A stretch of DNA of 38,630 nucleotides, taken from NCBI RefSeq assembly GCF_036880405.1, contig NZ_JBAJJM010000014.1:1-38630 (forward strand). The letters run 5' to 3'. A program made the translations under genes and the position numbers. The notes below the pieces were generated by a model. The model saw nothing but the letters and a program-made list of their open reading frames with translations, was not told the DNA's origin and searched no databases. This stretch comes from Mannheimia indoligenes. Its GTDB lineage: Bacteria; Pseudomonadota; Gammaproteobacteria; Enterobacterales; Pasteurellaceae. Shown here in pieces: positions 32,130 to 38,630 of the stretch (within the stretch, counting starts at the first letter, position 1; each line of letters starts with the position of its first letter).

Positions 32130-33073
32130 TATTTTACCTCTTTAATGCGAAGTTCTTTCGGCACTTCAAAGACAACATCTTCTTCATTGCCAGCAAGGGT
32201 TTCTACTTCTGTTACACCTAATGTTTTTAAGTGTGAGATAACAGATTGCACTAATACTTCAGGAGCAGAAGCACCGGCAGTAATGCCGATAGTTTCAACT
32301 CCTTCAAGCCATTTCGGATCAATATCTTGCGGACCGTCAATCAGTTTTGACATCACGCCCATTCGAGAAGCGAGTTCAGCTAAACGGTTTGAATTAGATG
32401 AATTTTTCGAGCCAACTACAAGCACCAGCTGCGATTGCTCCGCTAATTCACGCACCGCGTGTTGGCGGTTGGTGGTAGCATAGCAAATATCGTTTTTGCG
32501 AGGACCTTGAATCGCAGGGTATTTCTCTTTTAACGCATCAATCACACCAATTGTGTCATCAATAGAGAGTGTTGTTTGCGTCATAAAGGTGAGCTCATCG
32601 TTGTTGGATACCGGCAGCTCCGCAATATCTTCTACCGATTCCACCAAATAAATGCCACCTTCTTCGTTGCTATATTGCCCCATTGTGCCGATGACTTCCG
32701 GGTGTCCTTCGTGCCCGATGAGAATGGCTTTTGTACCTTTTTTACTGGCTCGAGCAACCTGCATATGGACTTTGGTTACCAGCGGACAAGTTGCATCAAA
32801 CACTTTTAAATTACGGCGTTTAGCTTCTTGGCGGACCGCTTGAGAAACCCCGTGAGCAGAGAAGATCACAATTGCATCATCAGGCACTTCGTCCAACTCT
32901 TCAACGAAGATCGCCCCTTTTGCTTTTAAGCCATCAACCACAAATTTGTTGTGAACCACTTCGTGGCGAACATAAATCGGTGCACCGTGAATTTCCAATG
33001 CGAGTTCTACAATGGAAATGGCTCTATCTACACCGGCACAGAAACCACGAGGGTTTGCTAATAAAACTTTCAT
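32129..33073 (-). CDS. ispH: IspH (LytB), HMBPP reductase
   Basis: 314 residues of the [4Fe-4S] enzyme that makes IPP and DMAPP in the last step of the MEP isoprenoid pathway. Cys12 (NPRGFCAGVDRAI), the Cys in FDATCPLVTKVH and the Cys in KNDICYATTNRQ are the three cluster ligands; NSSNSNRLAELA and ITAGASAP are also typical. It is downstream of lspA by 10 bp, as in many proteobacteria. Confidence 0.95.
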   Translation of the reverse strand: MKVLLANPRGFCAGVDRAISIVELALEIHGAPIYVRHEVVHNKFVVDGLKAKGAIFVEELDEVPDDAIVIFSAHGVSQAVRQEAKRRNLKVFDATCPLVTKVHMQVARASKKGTKAILIGHEGHPEVIGTMGQYSNEEGGIYLVESVEDIAELPVSNNDELTFMTQTTLSIDDTIGVIDALKEKYPAIQGPRKNDICYATTNRQHAVRELAEQSQLVLVVGSKNSSNSNRLAELASRMGVMSKLIDGPQDIDPKWLEGVETIGITAGASAPEVLVQSVISHLKTLGVTEVETLAGNEEDVVFEVPKELRIKEVK

Positions 33074-33083
33074 CTAATCACTC

Positions 33084-33563
33084 TTACTTTGTCTTTTCTT
33101 TTTTCGTTATAAAGGCTTCTAAAATCAGTAAGCCTGCTCCCACACAGATGGCAATATCCGCCACATTAAAGACGGGATAATGGTAAATATCCCAATAAAA
33201 ATGAAGAAAATCCACTACATAGCCGTTGTAAGCACGGTCAATCGCATTACCAATTGCACCACCGATAATTAAGGCATACGCAGAATTTTCCAATTTTTTG
33301 ACCGCTTGATTTTTGTAAAGGGCAAGCACTAAGGCAGCGGAAATCACAACCGCCAGCCCTAAGAAAAAGTATTTCTGCCAGCCTGAATGGTCGGCAAGGA
33401 AACTGAATGCTGCACCATAATTGCGTGCATAGGTTAAGTTAAAAATAGGCAAGATATTAATACTTTCGCCAAATTCAAAATGTTGTACCACGATATATTT
33501 TGACCAAAGGTCGATGATGATAGTAACTAAGCTAATCCAAAGAAATTTAAGTCCGGTTTTCAT
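33084..33563 (-). CDS. lspA: LspA, lipoprotein signal peptidase
   Basis: 159 residues from the ATG giving MKTGLKFLWI; a longer frame starting at 33602 adds 13 residues (MGVRCTPLHLEYG) that come from an intergenic palindrome, so it is rejected. Four membrane helices are visible; the aspartyl active sites lie in GGAIGNAIDR (Asp109) and VFNVADI (Asp136). It removes the signal from prolipoproteins such as the lipoprotein in this window. Confidence 0.92.
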   Translation of the reverse strand: MKTGLKFLWISLVTIIIDLWSKYIVVQHFEFGESINILPIFNLTYARNYGAAFSFLADHSGWQKYFFLGLAVVISAALVLALYKNQAVKKLENSAYALIIGGAIGNAIDRAYNGYVVDFLHFYWDIYHYPVFNVADIAICVGAGLLILEAFITKKEKTK

Positions 33564-33581
33564 TCCATATTCCAAATGTAG

Positions 33582-33630
33582 GGGCGTACATCGTACGCCC
33601 ATTTAATTTTGGAGCGTATGTTATACGCCC
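33582..33630. repeat. Paired palindromic repeats between glnB and lspA
   Basis: Two short stem-loops side by side. The first is GGGCGTAC-ATC-GTACGCCC (33582-33600); the second is GCGTAT-GTT-ATACGC flanked by GGA and CC (33611-33630). They differ in detail but share the GG(G/A)GCGTA...TACGCCC frame, as does the copy at 11812-11829. Confidence 0.75.
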
Positions 33631-33665
33631 TGCAAGCGGTCTATTTTACAAAATTTTTTGCAAAA

Positions 33666-34004
33666 TTAAATTGCCTCTTCGTTTTCTTCGCCTGTACGAA
33701 TACGAATAACACGTCCAACATCATAGACAAAAATCTTGCCATCACCGATTTTGCCGGTTTGAGCAGTTTCCATAATCGCTTCAATGCACTGTTCTTCCAG
33801 CTCATCAGGAATCACAATTTCGACTTTTACTTTTGGCAGAAAATCAATGGCGTATTCCGCTCCACGATAAAGCTCGGTATGCCCTTTTTGTCTGCCGAAG
33901 CCTTTGATTTCAGTAATGCTCATACCGCTAATGCCCACGTCTGTTAAGGCTTCACGTACGTCATCTAATTTAAAAGGTTTGATGATTGCTTCAATTTTTT
34001 TCAT
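33666..34004 (-). CDS. glnB: GlnB (PII) nitrogen regulatory protein
   Basis: 112 residues, full length. The T-loop reads GRQKGHTELYRGAEY with Tyr51, the uridylylation site; the PII signature and KIFVYDVGRVIRIRTGE are present. PII trimers sense 2-oxoglutarate, ATP and glutamine. It is the last gene of the ccmGHI-mog cluster, 8 bp after mog; no amtB is adjacent. Confidence 0.95.
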   Translation of the reverse strand: MKKIEAIIKPFKLDDVREALTDVGISGMSITEIKGFGRQKGHTELYRGAEYAIDFLPKVKVEIVIPDELEEQCIEAIMETAQTGKIGDGKIFVYDVGRVIRIRTGEENEEAI

Positions 34005-34012
34005 CGTTATTC

Positions 34013-34618
34013 CTATTTTTCTCTACGAGCTGATTTTGGACGGAAACTTTCGCACACTTGCGGATTGGTTTCGACATAAATTTCACTTAAAAGTTGTAGG
34101 CAATACGGTACGGCACTGAAAATGCCTTTGACTAACACTTTGCCGTTTTCATCTTTTACCCCTTCAAGCGTTTCTTTAATTGCTTTCGGCTGTCCGGGTA
34201 AGTTGAGAATTAAGCTCTCATTGCGGATAACACCTACTTGGCGAGAGAGAATTGCGGTTGGCACGAAGTGAAGGCTTACTTGTCGCATCTGTTCGCCAAA
34301 GCCCGGCATTTCTCGATGAGCAACGGCAAGCGTAGCATCAGGGGTAACATCACGTTTTGCCGGACCTGTTCCGCCGGTGGTTAAAACCAAATGGCAAGCG
34401 TGGTTATCCACCAAATCAATCAAAGTTTGCTCAATGAGCGGTTGCTCATCGGCAATCAATCGGCTTTCTACCTCAAAATCATTGCATAATGCAGTTTTTA
34501 GCCAAGCCTTCAATTCGGGAATACCTTGATCTTGGTAAACCCCTTGTGAGGCTCTGTCAGAAACAGACACTAAACCGATTTTCAATTTTTCTTTACTTGG
34601 AGATTTACAAGCGGTCAT
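34013..34618 (-). CDS. mog: Mog, molybdopterin adenylyltransferase
   Basis: 201 residues, near the E. coli Mog size and longer than MoaB. The motif LVLTTGGTGPAKRDVTPDA and the later SLILNLPGQPKAIKETLEGV mark the MoaB/Mog fold. Mog adenylates molybdopterin so that molybdenum can be inserted, which TorA needs. The start overlaps the ccmI stop by 4 bp, and an uptake sequence forms the first codons. Confidence 0.92.
   Translation of the reverse strand: MTACKSPSKEKLKIGLVSVSDRASQGVYQDQGIPELKAWLKTALCNDFEVESRLIADEQPLIEQTLIDLVDNHACHLVLTTGGTGPAKRDVTPDATLAVAHREMPGFGEQMRQVSLHFVPTAILSRQVGVIRNESLILNLPGQPKAIKETLEGVKDENGKVLVKGIFSAVPYCLQLLSEIYVETNPQVCESFRPKSARREK
34607..34615 (+). repeat. DNA uptake sequence at the start of mog
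   Basis: A perfect ACAAGCGGT followed by C, encoding residues 2-5 of Mog on the opposite strand. Confidence 0.8.
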
Positions 34619-35532
34619 TTTTTCTCGCCTTTTTGCAATTGTAACTCTTGTTTATCTTGTTCACTTAAATTTGATAATGCCATATTAAAACTACGCTCAA
34701 CCGTAACTTTACGAGGATCTTCATCTGGCAAGAGCTTTAACATCATTCCCCACGTCATCGCCGCCATTTTGAAATCTTCTTTTTCAAACGAGTGGAAAGC
34801 AAGCAGGCTTAACGCATCAAAATTGGTGTGATCTTGACGGATAATCTCTTTTAATAACGTTTCGCCTTGTGTTTTATCTTCCGGTGCTTCGGAGAAAAGT
34901 AGAAGCTGAGCGTGGCTTAATTTGTAAGCTAAATTATCCGGTTTTAGCTGAGCGGCTTTGCTAAACGCATCGTGAGCTAATTGACCGTCATCTAACGCCA
35001 TACCGATTTGCCCGAGCATATACCATTTCTGATCATCGTTTGGATTTTTCTGCAAATCAACGCGTAATGCCATTGCAAATTGGTTCATCTCTTCGGTTGA
35101 AAGCGGATTTTTATCTTCTGATTTCAAGCGTTCGTAGAAATAGTCTAATTTTTGATGGGTAGTATCTAGCATTGAGTTTGAAAGCCACGAACCGACATTA
35201 CTATAAATCGCAAAACTAATGCCGCCTACAAACAAAATCAATGAAACAAACCACGCCTTGCCGAGCTTTAATTTTTCACCTTGAACGGGCTGAGTGTTTT
35301 CAGGAATGTCGTCTAATAAATTTTGTTGTAGCTCTAATTTTGTGCGTTCAGGATCGTCAATAACGCCTTCATTTGCTTCGTTTTCCACTTCTTTTAAGCG
35401 ATCAAAATAGAAAGCTTTATTTAAACTATCGCGTTTGCTGGCATCAATTTGCTTATTCTTTTTAAGCAAAGGATAAAACGCCACAACACAGACGATTAGA
35501 GTAATAAAAATAATGGCTATCCAGAAACTCAT
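34615..35532 (-). CDS. ccmI: CcmI-type cytochrome c maturation protein
   Basis: 305 residues. Two membrane helices (about 4-22 and 92-112) enclose a leucine-zipper-like cytoplasmic part; the C-terminus is a TPR region (DDQKWYMLGQIGMALDDGQLAHDAFSKAA, at about 165-195). CcmI holds apocytochrome for CcmFH during haem attachment. The frame overlaps ccmH by 4 bp. Confidence 0.88.
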   Translation of the reverse strand: MSFWIAIIFITLIVCVVAFYPLLKKNKQIDASKRDSLNKAFYFDRLKEVENEANEGVIDDPERTKLELQQNLLDDIPENTQPVQGEKLKLGKAWFVSLILFVGGISFAIYSNVGSWLSNSMLDTTHQKLDYFYERLKSEDKNPLSTEEMNQFAMALRVDLQKNPNDDQKWYMLGQIGMALDDGQLAHDAFSKAAQLKPDNLAYKLSHAQLLLFSEAPEDKTQGETLLKEIIRQDHTNFDALSLLAFHSFEKEDFKMAAMTWGMMLKLLPDEDPRKVTVERSFNMALSNLSEQDKQELQLQKGEKK

Positions 35533-36020
35533 TTGTTGTCCTTATTTAAAATTTGGTTAAGACGCTCTTGCTCGTCTTGGTTTAAATGCTGAATTGGTTT
35601 TGCAAAATTTTGCGAAGAATTGACCGCTTGCGGTTTCGCTTTCTTGCGGCGGAGTACAAAACCAAGCCCCAGTGCAATTAAAATTAACGGCAGAACCCAA
35701 AGTATAAGCGTTGCTGGTGTCATCGGCGGATTGTAGGTAACAAAATTGCCGTAACGTTCAATCATATACTCCACCACTTCATCTTTGCTTTTCCCTTCTT
35801 TGAGTAACTCTAAGGTTTTTGCACGCATATCGGTAGAAATTGTTGCATTTGAGTCCGCAATATTATTGTTTTGGCATTGCGGACAGCGTAGTTCTTGAAT
35901 TAAGGCACGATAATCCGCTTCTTGTTTTGGATTATCAAATTTATGAAGCTCAACAGGAGCAGAAAGAGCCACAGAGCTTGCAAAAATAAAGAATAGGCTA
36001 AACTTTTTCATCGTTTTCAT
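35529..36020 (-). CDS. ccmH: CcmH-type thiol-disulfide protein (CcmH/NrfF family)
   Basis: About 163 residues. A signal peptide ends near ALSA; the redox motif LRCPQCQN lies at about 44-51, and a single C-terminal helix (ATLILWVLPLILIALGLGFVL) anchors it. It keeps apocytochrome CXXCH reduced. I start it at the ATG at 36020; a GTG one codon earlier and an ATG at 36011 are possible. It overlaps the ccmG stop. Confidence 0.88.
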   Translation of the reverse strand: MKTMKKFSLFFIFASSVALSAPVELHKFDNPKQEADYRALIQELRCPQCQNNNIADSNATISTDMRAKTLELLKEGKSKDEVVEYMIERYGNFVTYNPPMTPATLILWVLPLILIALGLGFVLRRKKAKPQAVNSSQNFAKPIQHLNQDEQERLNQILNKDNK

Positions 36021-36562
36021 CACTCTTTTAATTTGTCATAAATCGGTTTTAGCACGTTATTCCACACTTGGTCGTTTACATCGCCTGCGTGGCGGTATTT
36101 GATGATGCCATTGCCATCAATAATAAAGGTTTCCGGTGCACCATAAACACCTAAATCTAAGCCGAGTGAGCCTTTGGGATCAAAAATAACCGCTTTATAT
36201 GGATTACCGTAAGCGGCTAAGAATTTAATCGCTTTCGGGCGTTCATCTTTATAATCAATGCCGACAATTTCCACTCCTTGTTTCGCTAAAACAGTAAGGT
36301 ATTCGTGTTCGGCGTAACAAGTTGGACACCACGTTGCCCACACATTTAATAGGCGAGGCTTGCTTGTTTTAACCACATCTTGATTAATTTGCTCTTTTTC
36401 ATCGAGTAAAGATTCTAGGCTGAAATTAGGAATGGTTTTACCGATGAGGGCAGATTCTAATTTTTTCGGATCATCGCCTTGCGAGTTGCGAGCAAGTTGA
36501 ACCAAAAATGCCACAGATAATGCCAAAAAGAGAATTAAAGGAAGTAGAAATTTTTTGTTCAT
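36020..36562 (-). CDS. ccmG: CcmG (DsbE), thiol-disulfide oxidoreductase
   Basis: 180 residues. An N-terminal membrane anchor (about 5-22) precedes a thioredoxin domain with active site WATWCPTCYAEHEYL (about 75-89), KAIKFLAAYGNPY and the cis-Pro loop GAPETFIID. It reduces CcmH and apocytochrome. It begins this part of the ccm cluster: there is no ccmABCDEF upstream, only coaA and its terminator. Confidence 0.9.
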   Translation of the reverse strand: MNKKFLLPLILFLALSVAFLVQLARNSQGDDPKKLESALIGKTIPNFSLESLLDEKEQINQDVVKTSKPRLLNVWATWCPTCYAEHEYLTVLAKQGVEIVGIDYKDERPKAIKFLAAYGNPYKAVIFDPKGSLGLDLGVYGAPETFIIDGNGIIKYRHAGDVNDQVWNNVLKPIYDKLKE

Positions 36563-36637
36563 TGTTTATGCCTAATATCAATCACTCTCAAAGTTGTTAG
36601 CTTACCAAAAAATAGTCGAATAAGCATTGATTTAAAT

Positions 36638-36672
36638 AAAAAATCCGTTGAGTTGTATTCAACGGATTTTAA
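36638..36672 (-). terminator. Terminator after coaA
   Basis: A stem of about 12 bp (AAAATCCGTTGA / TCAACGGATTTT) with a 7-base loop and a T run on the minus strand. Confidence 0.82.
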
Positions 36673-36678
36673 GGTATT

Positions 36679-36687
36679 ACAAGCGGT
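36679..36687 (+). repeat. DNA uptake sequence, intergenic
   Basis: A perfect ACAAGCGGT followed by C between the coaA terminator and the coaA stop. Confidence 0.85.
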
Positions 36688-36700
36688 CGAAAAAGTTAAA

Positions 36701-37657
36701 TTATTTGCGTAATTTTACCGTTTCAATGGCGTGATCTTGCCCTTTTATCAAAATGAGGTTGGCTCGTTCACGGCTCGGTAAAATATTTTGGCGTAAATTC
36801 AAACCATTAATTTCTTCCCAGATGGTTGAGGCAGTCTCAATCGCTTCTTGTTCCGATAATTTTGAATAGTGGTGGAAATAAGAGTTCGGATCAGCAAAGG
36901 CACTGCGGCGGAATTTTAAGAAACGGTTGATATACCATTTCTTTAAGAGATCTTCTTCAGCATCAACATAAATTGAGAAATCGACAAAATCAGATACAAA
37001 TACATTATGTGGGCTGGAAGGGTAGTTCATTCCGCTTTGTAGCACGTTTAGTCCTTCTAAAATCACAATATCAGGTTGATCAACTACATTAAATTGATCA
37101 GGAATAATGTCATAAGTTAAATGCGAATAGATGGGGGCTTTCACATTACGCTCGCCCGATTTAATATCAGATACAAAGCGAATGAGGCTATGAATATCAT
37201 AAGATTCCGGAAAGCCTTTTTTCTTTAGTAAGTTCTTTTCAGTAAGCGTTGCAAGCGGATATAAAAAACCATCGGTAGTAATTAAATCGACTTTTCTCTC
37301 TTTAGGATAATGCGAAAGCAGAGCTTGCAAAATACGGGCAGAGGTACTTTTACCAACCGAAACACTGCCGGCAATACTAATAATATAAGGCACTTTCGGC
37401 GTTTCAATGCCAAGAAAACGGTGTAAAACGGTCTGACGTTTTAAATTCTCTTCTATATAGTATTGAATTAAACGGGCAAGGGGGAGGTAAATAGTACGTA
37501 CTTCTTCTAAAGAAAGATCTTCATTAAAGCCTAATAATGGTTTTAAATCTTGCTCGGTGAGCTTTAATGGCACGGATTTGCGTAAATCTGCCCATTGTTG
37601 GCGATCAAAAGTGAGAAAAGGAGTAATTTTTGTGTTTTTTTCAAGGCTCATAGCCAA
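36701..37657 (-). CDS. coaA: CoaA, pantothenate kinase (type I)
   Basis: 318 residues, typical. Walker A GSVSVGKS at 97-104, the stretch TTDGFLYP (about 126-133), LEGLNVLQ and the C-terminal RANLILIKGQDHAIETVKLRK (residues 298-318, in part) match bacterial CoaA. It phosphorylates pantothenate and sets the rate of CoA synthesis. In E. coli it is likewise upstream of the thrU-tufB cluster, divergent from it. Confidence 0.95.
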   Translation of the reverse strand: MAMSLEKNTKITPFLTFDRQQWADLRKSVPLKLTEQDLKPLLGFNEDLSLEEVRTIYLPLARLIQYYIEENLKRQTVLHRFLGIETPKVPYIISIAGSVSVGKSTSARILQALLSHYPKERKVDLITTDGFLYPLATLTEKNLLKKKGFPESYDIHSLIRFVSDIKSGERNVKAPIYSHLTYDIIPDQFNVVDQPDIVILEGLNVLQSGMNYPSSPHNVFVSDFVDFSIYVDAEEDLLKKWYINRFLKFRRSAFADPNSYFHHYSKLSEQEAIETASTIWEEINGLNLRQNILPSRERANLILIKGQDHAIETVKLRK

Positions 37658-37841
37658 AATCTCAATTTTTTGATGATGAATAAATCGGTTTAATACTCAA
37701 ATTAGGGGCATAACTATACAATATATGAGACGCTTTTGCCGTATTTATTGACATAAAACCGCCTGTATTTTACAAAAAATAGCCATTTTGTATATTTAAA
37801 AGTCGAAAGATTGATTTTTTTAATATTTTTAAAAAAAATAC

Positions 37842-37869
37842 TTGCACAGCGTTAAAATTTCCCTATAAT
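37842..37869 (+). promoter_or_regulatory. Promoter of the tRNA-tuf operon
   Basis: -35 TTGCAC at 37842-37847, a 16-bp spacer and a perfect -10 TATAAT at 37864-37869, preceded by a long A/T tract that could act as an UP element. The first tRNA starts 28 bp past the -10. Confidence 0.85.
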
Positions 37870-37897
37870 GCACATCACTTGCTTACGACACAGCAAT

Positions 37898-37973
<76 letters not shown>

Positions 37974-38011
37974 TTTTTGCTTTAAACGTAAATAAGTATT
38001 CAAAATATCGT

Positions 38012-38096
38012 GGAGGGGTTCCCGAGCGGCCAAAGGGGGCAGACTGTAAATCTGTTGGCTCAGCCTTCGAAGGTTCGAATCCTTCTCCCTCCACCA
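38012..38096 (+). tRNA. tRNA-Tyr(GUA)
   Basis: 85 nt class II tRNA with encoded CCA, acceptor GGAGGGG/CCCTCC region, anticodon loop CTGTAAA and a long variable arm. Confidence 0.96.
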
Positions 38097-38138
38097 TTTC
38101 TGATTTTTGAATCGTGCAGGACAGACGAATTTAGAACA

Positions 38139-38213
<75 letters not shown>

Positions 38214-38216
38214 AAC

Positions 38217-38292
38217 GCTGATATAGCTCAGTTGGTAGAGCGCACCCTTGGTAAGGGTGAGGTCGGCGGTTCAAATCCGCCTATCAGCACCA
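38217..38292 (+). tRNA. tRNA-Thr(GGU)
   Basis: 76 nt with encoded CCA: acceptor GCTGATA/TATCAGC, anticodon loop TTGGTAA. It starts only 3 bp after the tRNA-Gly, so the four are cut from one transcript. Confidence 0.97.
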
Positions 38293-38406
38293 CTTCTTCT
38301 AACTTCACTCTTTCCTATAAGTTTCAATTAGTATTAATTTCTACATTATGGTTAATGGGTTCTTTTGTTCCATTGTAACCGTTTTTGTTTAAGAGGCTTT
38401 TAGAAA

Positions 38407-38630
38407 ATGTCTAAAGAAAAATTTGAACGTACAAAACCGCACGTGAACGTGGGTACAATCGGCCACGTTGACCATGGTAAAACAACTTTAACAGCAGCAA
38501 TTACAACTGTATTATCAAAACACTTCGGTGGTGCAGCTCGTGCATTCGACCAAATCGATAACGCACCGGAAGAAAAAGCTCGTGGTATCACCATCAACAC
38601 TTCACACGTTGAATACGATACAGCAACTCG
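38407..38630 (+). CDS. tuf: Elongation factor Tu, N-terminus (cut by window edge)
   Basis: The first 74 codons of EF-Tu: MSKEKFERTKPHVNVGTIGH, the P-loop GHVDHGKTT and the switch I region ARGITINTSHVEY. The start follows AAGAGG. It is the last gene of the thrU-tyrU-glyT-thrT-tuf operon known from enterobacteria; the body continues past the window. Confidence 0.97.
   Translation, partial: MSKEKFERTKPHVNVGTIGHVDHGKTTLTAAITTVLSKHFGGAARAFDQIDNAPEEKARGITINTSHVEYDTAT

Noticed and set aside
33564..33602. Longer lspA start
   Set aside because: The extra residues come from an intergenic palindrome.
36627..36640. FNR-like TTGAT-TTAA-ATAAA upstream of ccmG
   Set aside because: It matches only one half-site well and overlaps the edge of the coaA terminator.

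Overview
The window is a piece of a Pasteurellaceae chromosome. The DNA-uptake 9-mer ACAAGCGGT or its complement occurs at least a dozen times, which is the variant known from the Actinobacillus pleuropneumoniae / Mannheimia / Haemophilus ducreyi side of the family rather than the AAGTGCGGT of H. influenzae. The gene content agrees: comM with a competence-type CRP site, mglBAC, TRAP and DASS dicarboxylate transporters, and the classic thrU-tyrU-glyT-thrT-tuf operon. Most of the window is ordinary core genome with little space between genes.

Layout. 1-340: the end of an insertion sequence whose transposase frame is broken near its start. 388-7942: a DUF937/OmpA-like membrane protein, a UbiF-like ubiquinone hydroxylase, a duplicated histidine-rich metal-binding protein, comM, and menH/menD for menaquinone. 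8122-11650: a DctPQM-type TRAP transporter and a YfcZ-family protein. 12008-16844: two tandem galactose-binding proteins, each behind its own CRP site, followed by mglA and mglC. 16989-21166: a pseudoazurin and a torCAD-like operon in which TorC is reduced to its mono-haem C-terminal domain, with an FNR box upstream. 21345-25812: glyQ and glyS, split by a glutaredoxin-like gene, a DUF559 nuclease-fold gene, a 185-bp nested palindromic element and a lipoprotein gene. 25887-28066: two unrecognised small proteins, xerC and a YbaN-like protein. 28227-31733: two identical tRNA-Ser(UGA) genes, trmA, maoP and an FNR-box-preceded DASS anion transporter. 31881-36562: lspA-ispH-sdhE and ccmGHI-mog-glnB. 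36701 to the end: coaA, four tRNA genes and the start of tuf.

The genes suggest a facultative anaerobe. Menaquinone synthesis (MenD/MenH), TMAO reductase with its molybdenum cofactor (Mog) and haem (CcmGHI) supply, and C4-dicarboxylate carriers all serve anaerobic respiration; two of these units carry good FNR boxes. Galactose uptake is under CRP, and natural competence is visible through comM and the uptake sequences.

The items most worth a second look are the DUF559 gene with its adjoining nested inverted-repeat element inside glyQ-glyS, the MglB paralogue that has lost three sugar-contact residues while keeping its own CRP promoter, and the minimal TorC next to a pseudoazurin. I saw no CRISPR array, prophage or toxin-antitoxin module. 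All functional calls come from reading the sequence and from remembered family features; no database search was run.
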